From GCA-002727615 sp964442655 (lineage in GTDB: Bacteria; Pseudomonadota; Alphaproteobacteria; TMED109), in contig CAYTZM010000001.1 of NCBI GenBank assembly GCA_964442655.1, forward strand, positions 186,001 through 250,000: DNA of 64,000 nt, given 5' to 3'. Position 1 is the stretch's first letter; every line of letters starts with the position of its first letter. The position numbers were made by a program, and so were the translations under genes. Below, one piece after another: positions 16,550 to 24,962 of the stretch. The notes below the pieces were generated by a model. The model saw only the letters and a list, made by a program, of their open reading frames with translations. It made no database searches and was not told where the DNA came from.

Positions 16550-17486
16550 TTATTTCTACAGCTAATTTTTTGTGATCATATATTGAAGATATTAGACCAG
16601 CTTCATACATAAATTTTTCAAATCTAATATATCTGCCAGTATCAAGTGATGCTGGTCGTAAAGCTAATCTTGGAATGGTGTCAAACCAAGCTTTATAGTT
16701 TAATTCATTATCCAATTCTTTAGAAGTCGAAGAGAATATTTTCCAACTTTCTTCTGGGTGATTAATTATATATTGAGTAGCTTTTTCTATAGCTGAAAGA
16801 AATTTGATTAATAATGGTTTATTAATTTTATCATTTTTAACTATAAAAATTAGTTCGTCATATGGAGGAACACCTTCTTCTTCTACGTAAAAACATTTAC
16901 CTTGTATCCCTTCAATTTCCATTTGGTTTAATTCAAAATTACGAAATGCTCCAATAACAGCATCAACTTGTCCGCTCATTAGAGAAGGGGATAAGGACCA
17001 ATTTACGTTAACGTATTCTACTTCATTCTTTTTTATACCTGCTTTTTTAAGTAGAGCGCCTAATAGAGCTTCTTCCATACCTGTAACGGAATATCCTATT
17101 TTTTTATTTTTAAGATCACTTAGAGATTTTATTGGTCCATTTTTTAGCACTAATAAACAATTAAGAGGTGTTGCTATTAACGTTCCTATTCTAATTAATG
17201 GCAAGCCTTGATGAATTTGCATATGCAGTTGAGGTTGATATGATATTGCTATATCTGCTTTACCCGCTGCAACTAATTTAGGAGGATCTGCGGGGTTTGC
17301 CGGTGGAATAATATCTATTTGCAAACCTAGATCTTGAAAATAGTTTTTTTCTTTTGCAATAATTATTGGAGCGTGATCTGGATTAATAAACCAGTCTAAT
17401 AATAAGGTAACTTTATCATTTGCAATACTTGAAAAGCTATAAAAGAATATTAATGTAACAAAAATAAAATAATTAATTATTTTCAA
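16542..17486 (-). CDS. thiY: thiamin-pyrimidine (HMP/formylaminopyrimidine) binding protein, ThiY-like
   Basis: This 314-residue periplasmic protein has a signal peptide (MKIINYFIFVTLIFFYSFSSIA, cleavage after ~22). The mature sequence shows the NMT1/THI5-like pattern: LLLDWFINPDHAPIIIAKEK, PADPPKLVAAGKADIAISYQPQLH, IATPLNCLLVL and KKIGYSVTGMEEALLGAL. These features are typical of ThiY, which binds N-formyl-4-amino-5-aminomethyl-2-methylpyrimidine or HMP. It is directly behind a TPP riboswitch whose 3' end carries the ribosome binding site. The system suggests salvage of the pyrimidine half of thiamin from outside. Confidence 0.87.
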   Translation of the reverse strand: MKIINYFIFVTLIFFYSFSSIANDKVTLLLDWFINPDHAPIIIAKEKNYFQDLGLQIDIIPPANPADPPKLVAAGKADIAISYQPQLHMQIHQGLPLIRIGTLIATPLNCLLVLKNGPIKSLSDLKNKKIGYSVTGMEEALLGALLKKAGIKKNEVEYVNVNWSLSPSLMSGQVDAVIGAFRNFELNQMEIEGIQGKCFYVEEEGVPPYDELIFIVKNDKINKPLLIKFLSAIEKATQYIINHPEESWKIFSSTSKELDNELNYKAWFDTIPRLALRPASLDTGRYIRFEKFMYEAGLISSIYDHKKLAVEIIE

Positions 17487-17492
17487 TTTTTT

Positions 17493-17561
17493 CTCCCTTC
17501 GCTGGTACTAACCATCAGGTTCTAAGGGTATTATCTCAGCCCAGTTATTCAGGCACCCCCG
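17493..17561 (-). promoter_or_regulatory. TPP riboswitch (THI element)
   Basis: Read on the minus strand, the conserved aptamer blocks occur in order: GGGGGTGCC, GGGCTGAGATAATACCC, CTTAGAACCTGATG, and GTACCAGCGAAGGGAG. These are the P2/P3 and P4/P5 elements of the thiamin pyrophosphate riboswitch. The final AAGGGAG lies 7-10 bases before the thiY ATG and is the ribosome binding site as well as the 3' end of the aptamer. I see no following terminator hairpin with T-run. Ligand binding would therefore most simply hide the ribosome site, giving translational repression when TPP is plentiful. Confidence 0.93.
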
Positions 17562-17587
17562 ATAAATTTAATATATCCTTATTATAT

Positions 17588-17628
17588 AATAAGTGAAGTA
17601 TTAAATTAATAATTCACTTATTTTTTTT
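17588..17628 (+). terminator. hairpin with plus-strand T-run at the 3' end of the dadA-like gene
   Basis: AATAAGTGAA (17588-17597) and TTCACTTATT (17613-17622) form a ten-base stem around a 15-base loop that contains the stop codon of the dadA-like gene. A T8 run follows only on the plus strand. It would therefore work as an intrinsic terminator for plus-strand (antisense) transcription; on the minus strand it would be a 3'-end hairpin without a U-tract. Its function is uncertain. Confidence 0.4.
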
Positions 17629-18755
17629 CCTGTAAAAGCGCTTAATGTCCATCCTAAATGTCCGTGACCTGTATTATAATAAATCTTATTATTTTTTTTG
17701 CTTTTCCTTACAATTGGCATCATGTTTGGAGTCATTGGCCTAAGTCCCGCCCAAGGTTTTATATTTTCAGTATTTATGTTTAGAAAATTATATTCAGCCC
17801 ATTTTATTAAAGGTCTGATTCTATCCCATTTAATATCTGTATTATACCCTGTGAATTCTGCCGTTCCGGCAATTCTTAATCTATTTTTTCCTAATCGGGC
17901 AGTTACTATTTTTCTTTCGTCATCTAAAAGGCTAACCCAAGGCGCAGAATTTCCGGGTTTATTAATTGTAATGCTATAGCCTTTGACAGGATATATTGGC
18001 AAATAGTCCCCAATGTTATAGGCAAGTTTTCTTGATCCAATACCAGCACAAACTATAATTAAGTCTGAATCTAAAAGCTCTTCTGAAATTTTTGCAACGT
18101 GATGTTTTTTAAAAGATACATTATATTTATTCTCTAATACAGTGCTTAATTGCATACAAAATTTATGTATATCTCCTGTGTAATCAAATGTATTATAAAA
18201 TCCTCCAATAATATTTTCTTCACATATTGTAGGTTCTATATCTTTTATTTCATTTTTGTTAACTTCCCATCTTTCTAGACCTGCTAATTTATATATTTTA
18301 TTAATTTCTCTTGCTAAATGTAGCTCTTTTTTATCTTTATAAATATGAAGAATACCTTTTTGAACCATATCAAATTCTATATTCTCTTCACTGGCTATTT
18401 CTTTATATAATTTACTAGAATCTATAGCCATTCTACAGGTTTCTAAGGTATTTTCATTCCTTTTAGATATTGAATTAATAAATTTTATAAACCAGCTATA
18501 TTTATTTAAATCTGGTTTTAAAGAAATGAGAAGGGGAGCATCTTTGTTAAATATCCATTTGCTTGCTTTTTTAACATTATTCCAACTATTCCATGTTTCA
18601 GCGTTAGAGGCGCTTATTTGACAGCCATTAGCATATGATGTCGCCATAGCTGGGTATCTTCTTTCATCTAATATTATTACTTGATGATTATTTTTAGCTA
18701 AATAATATGCAGTAGTAATTCCTGTAATACCGCTTCCAATAATTTTAATTTTCAT
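17601..18755 (-). CDS. FAD-dependent D-amino-acid dehydrogenase (DadA)-like oxidoreductase
   Basis: This 384-residue protein has the dinucleotide-binding N-terminus IIGSGITGITTAYYLAKNNHQVIILDE (residues 4-30) and the DadA-like YANGCQISASNAETWN. The C-terminal region contains WAGLRPMTPNMMPIVRKS and the closing FAD contact YYNTGHGHLGWTLSAFTG. DadA enzymes oxidise D-amino acids and pass electrons to the respiratory chain; relatives act on glycine, sarcosine or other amines. The gene follows the cytochrome c gene by 29 bases in the same direction and ends just before the TPP riboswitch. The substrate is unproven. Confidence 0.85.
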   Translation of the reverse strand: MKIKIIGSGITGITTAYYLAKNNHQVIILDERRYPAMATSYANGCQISASNAETWNSWNNVKKASKWIFNKDAPLLISLKPDLNKYSWFIKFINSISKRNENTLETCRMAIDSSKLYKEIASEENIEFDMVQKGILHIYKDKKELHLAREINKIYKLAGLERWEVNKNEIKDIEPTICEENIIGGFYNTFDYTGDIHKFCMQLSTVLENKYNVSFKKHHVAKISEELLDSDLIIVCAGIGSRKLAYNIGDYLPIYPVKGYSITINKPGNSAPWVSLLDDERKIVTARLGKNRLRIAGTAEFTGYNTDIKWDRIRPLIKWAEYNFLNINTENIKPWAGLRPMTPNMMPIVRKSKKNNKIYYNTGHGHLGWTLSAFTGKKISELLI

Positions 18756-18784
18756 ATAATTACTCTAAGTATAATTATTTAATC

Positions 18785-19198
18785 TTACCAGATTATTTTG
18801 CTTTTATCTCCTGTATAAAGGGATCTAATAAAAATAATTATTTTCCATATTTCATCACTATTTAACTCTTTTTCCCAGCCGACCATATTAGTTCCCTTTC
18901 TGCCTTTAGCAATAGTTTTAAACAGCATTGCGTCAGAAGGTTTATAAACCCAGATGTCATCCTGTAAGTTAGGACCTACTCCTCCTTCAGCATTACCACC
19001 ATGACAGCTATAGCAACCTGTTTTTCTCCAAAGCTTTTTGCCTGCTTTTATAGTTTCTTCATCTAATTCAAGTGGATTTTCTATGGTTTTTATAGAAATG
19101 GTATCTTTATCTTCTATACCTGCTTGAGCTAGGCTGTAAAATAAAAATATAATAATAAATAAATAAAATATTTTTAAATTGTTTAAAATCATTTTCAT
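18785..19198 (-). CDS. secreted class I cytochrome c
   Basis: The product is a ~137-residue mono-haem cytochrome. A signal peptide (KIFYLFIIIFLFYSLAQA) is followed by one CxxCH haem site (GCYSCHGG; C62, C65, H66) and a downstream Met ligand in GTNMVGW (M105). The size fits a small periplasmic electron acceptor. It lies directly downstream of the PQQ dehydrogenase and is the obvious electron-acceptor candidate. The start at ATG 19198 is chosen over TTG 19207; another ATG follows at 19192. No ribosome binding site is visible, and a strong terminator ends about 15 bases upstream, so its expression probably depends on read-through. Confidence 0.85.
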   Translation of the reverse strand: MKMILNNLKIFYLFIIIFLFYSLAQAGIEDKDTISIKTIENPLELDEETIKAGKKLWRKTGCYSCHGGNAEGGVGPNLQDDIWVYKPSDAMLFKTIAKGRKGTNMVGWEKELNSDEIWKIIIFIRSLYTGDKSKIIW

Positions 19199-19212
19199 AT
19201 ACAACAATATAT

Positions 19213-19251
19213 AAAAAAATCACCTAAGAGAAAGTTTCCGATCTCTTAGGT
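19213..19251 (-). terminator. intrinsic terminator after the PQQ dehydrogenase gene
   Basis: On the minus strand ACCTAAGAGA (19251-19242) and TCTCTTAGGT (19231-19222) form a perfect ten-base stem with a ten-base loop, followed by GATTTTTTT (T-run at 19219-19213). This is a textbook factor-independent terminator. It lies between the dehydrogenase stop and the cytochrome c start, so it would reduce cytochrome transcription relative to the dehydrogenase. Confidence 0.85.
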
Positions 19252-19276
19252 AATCTCTTTTTATTAAAAGAAAGAC

Positions 19277-20974
19277 TTACGGAAGCCCAAATCCAATAAT
19301 AATTCCACCCTTACGACTATCTTTAAGCCAAGGAGCTCCTCCTTCACCAAAGATTGCCCAACCTGTCCATCCTCCAAAGCCTGAAGGTACAGCAACAAAT
19401 TGTTCTCCATCTATGGTATAAGTTGAAGGGCTTCCAAAAATACCGGACCCTGTTTGGAAAGACCATAGTTCTTCACCAGTTTCCTGGTGGTAGGCTCTAA
19501 ATTCTCCTTCAGGAGTACCTGCAAATAGCAACCCTCCTCTTGTAGATAATAGTCCACTTGTAAAAGGGGAACGATCCTTTACAACCCACATTTTTTCTCC
19601 AGTCCTACCGTCAAACGCTACTAGTTGTCCATAACCAGTGTTCCATCCAATAGTGCCTATTCCCCAGTAAGGTTTTCCCACAGTAATTTCATCTGGATTT
19701 AAACCTTCACCAAGAGGAGCACTTTTGATATCGACACATATTTCCCTGCTAGGAACAAAGACCCACCCTGTTTCAGGGTTTACTGTCATAGGATTCCACC
19801 ATTTGCCACCCTCAGAAGCTGGACATATATCTTTTGCCTCATAATCATAAGTTGGAACTTTATCCATGTTCCAAATTGGACGACCATCATATGTAAAGCC
19901 AGTATTCCAGTTTACTTTAGAGATTTCCTTGCCATATTTAAATGCACCATTGGTTCTATCTATTTTATATAAATATCCATTTCTATCACCATGAAGCCAG
20001 ACTTTTTCATCTCCGTAATCTACTAATATAGGTTCATTATTTCCATCATAGTCCCACACATCAGCGGGGGTGTACTGAAAATAAAACTTAATAGCACCAG
20101 TATCAGGGTCTAATGCCAATGTTGAGTTAGAATACAAGTTATCTCCTGGTCTCACTGTTCCATCCCAGTCTGGGTTAGGGTTTCCTACTCCCCAGTATAA
20201 TATGTCTAATTCAGGATCATATGAACCAGTAATCCAAGCTGAAGAACCACCATACATTGCAGCTCTAGCAGATCCCCAAGTTTCGTGACCAGGTTCACCA
20301 GGACCTGGAATTGTATATCTTCTCCACACTTGTTCTCCTGTTTCTGAATCAAGAGCATCAATCCAAAGTCTTGTAGGATATTCTGCCCCAGACATACCTA
20401 CTATAACTTTGCCCTTAACTACTAGTGGAGCCACAGTCATAGTAATAGCATCTTCCCAGTTGGCTATTGTAACATCCCATGCGACAGATCCGTCTGATTT
20501 ATTCAGAGCAACAACGTGAGAGTCTGGTGTGGCTACATACACTTTATCACCGTATAGAGCAACACCTCTGTTCCCTATATCACAACACATTTTACCCGCT
20601 ACACCTTCTGGAAGTTGATGAAAGTATCTCCATATTTCCTGACCATTGGCGGCGTTTAAGGCATATGTTCTGCCATGTGACGCTGTAACATACATTACTC
20701 CATTATGTATTACCGGAGTAGTATTTTGTGCATCTAGAGTACCTAAAGAGAATATCCATTTAGGTACAAGACCTGATACGTTAGCAGTGTTTATTTGACC
20801 TAGTTTACTAAACCTATTGCCAGTATAATTGCCAGGTGCCATTAACCAATTATTTGGATCTTCCTGAGCAGATAAGAGCATCTCATCAGTAACTGCGTTT
20901 TGAGCATTAGCAATATTTAGATTAAATATAATAAGAATACTTAATATAAATAATTTTATAATAATTTTATACAT
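19277..20974 (-). CDS. PQQ-dependent alcohol dehydrogenase, predicted lanthanide type
   Basis: This 565-residue periplasmic beta-propeller quinoprotein has a signal peptide (cleavage near NANA, residue ~24). The vicinal disulfide is present at C130-C131 (GKMCCDIG). Metal/PQQ ligands can be placed at E198 (SGAEYP), N265 (GVGNPNP), catalytic D308 and the extra D310 in DVWDYDGNNE, with R331 in HGDRNGY. The second Asp (D-x-D) is the hallmark of rare-earth-dependent XoxF/PedH-type enzymes; calcium enzymes have Ala or Ser there. The sequence GDNLYSNSTLALDPDTG resembles ethanol-type rather than classical methanol dehydrogenases. AAGGAGGAG precedes the start. No PQQ synthesis genes are in the window. 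Confidence 0.92.
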   Translation of the reverse strand: MYKIIIKLFILSILIIFNLNIANAQNAVTDEMLLSAQEDPNNWLMAPGNYTGNRFSKLGQINTANVSGLVPKWIFSLGTLDAQNTTPVIHNGVMYVTASHGRTYALNAANGQEIWRYFHQLPEGVAGKMCCDIGNRGVALYGDKVYVATPDSHVVALNKSDGSVAWDVTIANWEDAITMTVAPLVVKGKVIVGMSGAEYPTRLWIDALDSETGEQVWRRYTIPGPGEPGHETWGSARAAMYGGSSAWITGSYDPELDILYWGVGNPNPDWDGTVRPGDNLYSNSTLALDPDTGAIKFYFQYTPADVWDYDGNNEPILVDYGDEKVWLHGDRNGYLYKIDRTNGAFKYGKEISKVNWNTGFTYDGRPIWNMDKVPTYDYEAKDICPASEGGKWWNPMTVNPETGWVFVPSREICVDIKSAPLGEGLNPDEITVGKPYWGIGTIGWNTGYGQLVAFDGRTGEKMWVVKDRSPFTSGLLSTRGGLLFAGTPEGEFRAYHQETGEELWSFQTGSGIFGSPSTYTIDGEQFVAVPSGFGGWTGWAIFGEGGAPWLKDSRKGGIIIGFGLP

Positions 20975-21251
20975 TTTCTCCTCCTTTTAATCCTTAAGGA
21001 GACCATTGTATGTATTTATAAACAATAGAATATTTATCGGTAATAATTTCAGTAATAATAATTATATATTTTTTTAAGTAATCATATCTTGTTCTGTTAT
21101 GAAAACAATATAAGACTAATCTTAACCCATTTATTAGTTTTCTCTATAGAACATCAGAAAGGCAGTCAAAAATTACCTCCTTTTTATTTTAAATTTTTAA
21201 TATATAATATTTTTTACAATAATATTTTTTAACATTTATAAGGTATATATT
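20975..21251. other. intergenic region upstream of the PQQ dehydrogenase and the RraA-like gene
   Basis: This is a 277-base, A/T-rich divergent spacer. It must hold promoters for both flanking genes. A minus-strand TTGACT near 21170 is a possible -35 element, but its matching -10 is poor (15-17 bases to TATAGA/TAGAGA). The strongest elements visible are the ribosome sites at either edge (AAGGAGGAG on the minus strand, AAGG on the plus strand). I see no RNA gene or open frame. Confidence 0.4.
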
Positions 21252-21941
21252 ATGATAAAACTTCTAAATAATGATTTAGCTAGGCTTCAAGCTTGGGATA
21301 CTCCAACTATATGTAATGCTTTAGATATAGCATCTCCTGATAGAAGATTTATAGGTTTTACTACAAAACCTTTAGTTCCTGTAGGTATTCATGGCTCAGT
21401 ATGTGGATATGTAAAAACAGCAAAGATTACTGCTAAAATTCAACCAAAAAGTGATGCTAAAGAATTAAGAAATAATTATTATAAATATATTGCAGATGGA
21501 AATAAATATTGCGTTGTAGTAATTGAAGATCAAGATAATCCTCCAGGATTTGGTGCTTTTTGGGGTGAAGTAAATAGTGCTATTCATTTGGGTTTAGGAG
21601 TAAAAGGATTAGTTACCAATGGCGTAGTTAGGGATTTAGATCAGTGGGCAAATGGCTTTTCTGCATTGGCTGGATCAATTGGCCCTAGTCATGCACATAC
21701 ACAAATTGTTGAATATTCTACAGATGTAAATATTTTTGGAATGGAGGCTAAAAACAATGATATTATTCATTTTGATAAACATGGAGCTGTAATTATTCCT
21801 AGTGAAGTAGTAAAATCTTTACCTAGCATTATTGAAAAACAGTCTGCAAAAGAGGAAGTTATTTTAAATGCTGCACGTTCTCCTGATTTCACTATTGATA
21901 AATTAATGGCAGCTATGAAAGATGCTGAAGAAATACATTAG
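21252..21941 (+). CDS. RraA family protein (possible HMG/oxaloacetate-type aldolase)
   Basis: This 229-residue protein contains the RraA/aldolase core: DTPTICNALD near the N-terminus, GFGAFWGEVNSAIHLGLGVKG and the signature LVTNGVVRDLDQW, in which Arg and Asp line the active site in HMG/CHA aldolases. In true RraA proteins the same fold inhibits RNase E; the longer length and catabolic surroundings favour a divalent-metal aldolase or decarboxylase for a 2-oxo acid. It stands alone, converging with the frameshifted reductase gene six bases away. The substrate is undetermined. Confidence 0.8.
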   Translation: MIKLLNNDLARLQAWDTPTICNALDIASPDRRFIGFTTKPLVPVGIHGSVCGYVKTAKITAKIQPKSDAKELRNNYYKYIADGNKYCVVVIEDQDNPPGFGAFWGEVNSAIHLGLGVKGLVTNGVVRDLDQWANGFSALAGSIGPSHAHTQIVEYSTDVNIFGMEAKNNDIIHFDKHGAVIIPSEVVKSLPSIIEKQSAKEEVILNAARSPDFTIDKLMAAMKDAEEIH

Positions 21942-21947
21942 TTATTA

Positions 21948-22924
21948 TCATGGCTTTAATATTAATTTTCCTATAACTTTTCTCTCTTCAATTAGTTGAA
22001 GTGCTTCTTTAACTTTATTTAATGGAAAACATTTATATATAATAGGGGTTATAGCTCCCGTTTCTGCAATTTTGTATAAATTAGTTATGGCGGAAGATTC
22101 TTTTTCAGGAAATTTTCGAAAATATTCACCAGCTCTAACACCTATAATAGAAATTCCTTTTATCAGAGCAATATTTATGGGTAAAGAAGGAATATTTCCA
22201 CTTGCAAAGCCAATAATTAATACTTTACCTCCCCATTTAATTGTCTTTAGTGCTTTTCTAAAATGGTTGCCCCCGACTGGGTCGTATATAATGTCAACCC
22301 CTTCGTTTGCAGTAACTTCTTTCACTTTATTTACCATTTCTTCATAGTTAAACGTAAATGTAGCTCCTGCTTTAATTGCTGCATTTTGTTTTAATTTGTT
22401 TTCACAAATAGCAATTACCTTTACACCCACTGATGACGCTAGTTGAATAGCAGCTATGCCTACTCCTCCAGATGCACCAAGAATTAGTAAAGTATTATTG
22501 GTTGAATATTAGCTTTTTCTATTAAGGCAACATATGCGGTTTGAGCTGTTACGTTAAAGCCAGCTGCTTCTTTAAAACTGAAATTTTTAGGAATTAATCT
22601 AATTTGTTCTTCGTGAACTATAGCTTCTTCAGAAAAACCTCCATATCGCATATGTGCAATAACTTTTGTCCCATTTTTAAATTTATTTGAATTTGATTCT
22701 GTTATTATTCCTGACACTTCCATGCCTGGGGTAAAAGGTAATGATGGTTTTAATTGATACTTTTCTTCTATCATTAATTTATCTGGAAAGTTAATTCCAC
22801 AAGCTTTTATATTTATTCTTAGTTGTTTGTCTTTTAAAAGTTTACTTGGAATTTTTTCAATACTAAGATTTTGTATACTCCCAAATTTATTACATAAGAC
22901 AGCTTTATAAAAAGATAATGTCAT
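21948..22924 (-). pseudogene. zinc-type/MDR quinone oxidoreductase, split by a one-base frameshift
   Basis: Two adjacent minus-strand frames encode one medium-chain dehydrogenase/reductase. The N-terminal part (22924-22484) has LRINIKACGINFPDKLMIEEKYQ and PFTPGMEVSGII and ends at AYVALIEKANIQP. The C-terminal part continues in another frame with TLLILGASGGVGIAAIQLASSVGVKV and finishes at 21948. One base is missing near 22498-22501, where CCAATAAT should read one base longer to give QPNNT. All other residues look intact, so the break is recent, a strain variant, or a sequence error. The start overlaps the upstream amidohydrolase stop (ATGA), so it was the last gene of a coupled operon. The likely role is NADPH-linked reduction of an enone or enoyl thioester. 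Confidence 0.8.
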
Positions 22925-23940
22925 TCTTTAATTTTATAAACTCTAGTAGCATTGTCATGAAAGAGTTTTGTTTTTTCACTATCTGAATAATCCTTAGTTA
23001 AGTTCTTAAAACCATTCCATAAATTAACATAACTACAACTAACTTTATCTACAGGAAAATTAGATTCGAACATGCATCGATCTACTCCAAATAACTCTAT
23101 TGTATTTTCATAATATTTTTTAGTTCTATTAATTAATTCTATACCTGATGGAGGAGAAGTATTTTTGTGCCAGTTATAGCCATTTATTTCCATCGCTATA
23201 CCTCCAAGTTTAGCTACTACATTTTCGCATTTTGATAATTCTTTAATTTGTTTTATCCAAAATTCATAAGTTTCTTCTTCTTTTTTTTCAAAGGAACCTA
23301 CTCCTAAAGGACCTCCAAAATGATTTAAAATTATACATGTATTAGTAAATTTTTTTGCTAGTTCAATGAGTTGAGGAAGTTGTGGATGATAACACCAAGC
23401 TTCAAAAGATAAATTTCTTTTAGCTAGATGAGTAAAACCTTCATGAAATTTTTTATCTAGGTATACACCTTCAGGTGGTCTAGCTCTTGCAACGGGGATT
23501 GTTCCGTCTGGATGCATTGCCGCCTGAGATCTAATACCTTTGAATCTATCAGGAGTTATAGCTATATGCTTATCTAAAATGGATGCTACTTTATCACCGA
23601 GCAAAAGTGGGGCACTTCCCACAATGCCTGCAGCTATTTTTGTTTTACCATATAAACCAGAATGACTCATAGCAGCGATTCCATTAACAAATTCTGTTTC
23701 ATTTATAACTTGTTTTTCTACGGGATCATTTTGATTATACATAGCTCCACATTCTATAAAAACTGTAGATACTATGTTATGGCCAGAATTTATGTCCTTA
23801 AGTATTTCGGGTAATAGATATGTTGGCTCTACACTATCTTTTTTATAATCCCAGAAATGATGGTGAGGGTCACATATAGGTAAATCAGGATCAATTGCAA
23901 CTTCTTTATTTGTATTTAACCATTCTTCATTTAAACTCAT
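22921..23940 (-). CDS. amidohydrolase family protein (PDC-hydrolase-like TIM barrel)
   Basis: This 339-residue metal-dependent hydrolase opens with LPICDPHHHFWDY (HxH-type metal site, residues ~21-31). It also has CIILNHFGGPLG, KLGGIAMEI and the C-terminal DRCMFESNFPVDKV that supplies the late catalytic Asp/Asn region. The pattern matches amidohydrolase_2 members such as 2-pyrone-4,6-dicarboxylate lactonase and L-fuconolactonase, so lactone hydrolysis is plausible. It lies between two MDR reductase genes in a seven-gene operon (14 bases after one, overlapping the other). Confidence 0.82.
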   Translation of the reverse strand: MSLNEEWLNTNKEVAIDPDLPICDPHHHFWDYKKDSVEPTYLLPEILKDINSGHNIVSTVFIECGAMYNQNDPVEKQVINETEFVNGIAAMSHSGLYGKTKIAAGIVGSAPLLLGDKVASILDKHIAITPDRFKGIRSQAAMHPDGTIPVARARPPEGVYLDKKFHEGFTHLAKRNLSFEAWCYHPQLPQLIELAKKFTNTCIILNHFGGPLGVGSFEKKEEETYEFWIKQIKELSKCENVVAKLGGIAMEINGYNWHKNTSPPSGIELINRTKKYYENTIELFGVDRCMFESNFPVDKVSCSYVNLWNGFKNLTKDYSDSEKTKLFHDNATRVYKIKE

Positions 23941-23954
23941 ATAAGTTCCTTTTA

Positions 23955-24962
23955 TTATACTTTTACTAATCTTTTTCCTTTATTTTCTCCATTCAGTAGT
24001 CCAATTAGAGCATCAGGAGCATTTTCTATACCTTCAATAATATCTTCAGCTATAATAATTTTATCCTCTTTAATCCATTGGCTTAAATCTTTTTCTGCTC
24101 TTTCTTTTTCTTTATAAAAATCCATTACTATAAAACCTTTTAAGCTTAGTCTTTTTGTAACTATTATTCCTGGAACACCTCTAGGACCATTTTGTGGAGC
24201 TGCTTGGTCATATTGCGAAACAGCGCCACAACATATTATTCTTCCATAATTATTCATAGCGAATAAGACAGTTTCAAAAATACTTCCCCCTACATTATCA
24301 AAATATACATCTACTTTATCAGGACAAGCAGTTCTAATTTCTTTATATAAGTTATCGTTTTTATAATTTATGACCGCATCAAATCCTAATGTGTTTAAAA
24401 GCCAATTTGATTTTTCTTGAGAACTTGTAATACCAACTACACGACAACCTTTAATTTTTGCAATTTGACCAACAACATTTCCAACAGCACCTGCAGCAGC
24501 TGAAACCAATACAGTTTCTCCTGCTTTTAATTTTGCTAGTTCAAGACCAAAATACGCTGTTTTCCCTGTAATACCTAGTACACTCATATGTAATTTTTCT
24601 TCATGTGTAATGGTGGTTTTAATAAGTTCTTTTGCTTTTCTGATGGAATAGTTTTGCCAGCCTAAATCACCTTCTACATAACTTCCCACTTCATAATTAT
24701 TATCATTAGAAGCAATTACTTTACCTAAAGCATATCCACCCATAACATCTCCTGGCAACACTTGATCTCTATATGTTTTACCTTGCATCCAAGCTCTATT
24801 AGCAGCATCAATTGAAATAATTTTAGTTTCGATTAGTATTTCCTCTGTACTTAAAGTAGGAACATTTGATATTTTTAGTTCGAAATGTTGTTTGAGTAAT
24901 TTGTCCGTAGGGCTTTTGCTTAAAAATATTTGTTTATTCTTTAAAGTGTTTATATCTAACAT
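23955..24962 (-). CDS. NADPH-dependent MDR oxidoreductase (CurA/LTB4-dehydrogenase-like)
   Basis: This 335-residue zinc-free medium-chain reductase has ISIDAANRAWMQ and GYALGKVIAS near the N-terminus, the cofactor loop VSAAAGAVGNVVGQIAKIKGCRVVGIT (residues ~150-177), VDVYFDNVGGSIFE and NGENKGKRLVKV at the C-terminus. Relatives reduce the carbon-carbon double bond of alpha,beta-unsaturated ketones or aldehydes. Its start overlaps the HAD gene stop by seven bases. The natural enone is not known. Confidence 0.86.
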   Translation of the reverse strand: MLDINTLKNKQIFLSKSPTDKLLKQHFELKISNVPTLSTEEILIETKIISIDAANRAWMQGKTYRDQVLPGDVMGGYALGKVIASNDNNYEVGSYVEGDLGWQNYSIRKAKELIKTTITHEEKLHMSVLGITGKTAYFGLELAKLKAGETVLVSAAAGAVGNVVGQIAKIKGCRVVGITSSQEKSNWLLNTLGFDAVINYKNDNLYKEIRTACPDKVDVYFDNVGGSIFETVLFAMNNYGRIICCGAVSQYDQAAPQNGPRGVPGIIVTKRLSLKGFIVMDFYKEKERAEKDLSQWIKEDKIIIAEDIIEGIENAPDALIGLLNGENKGKRLVKV

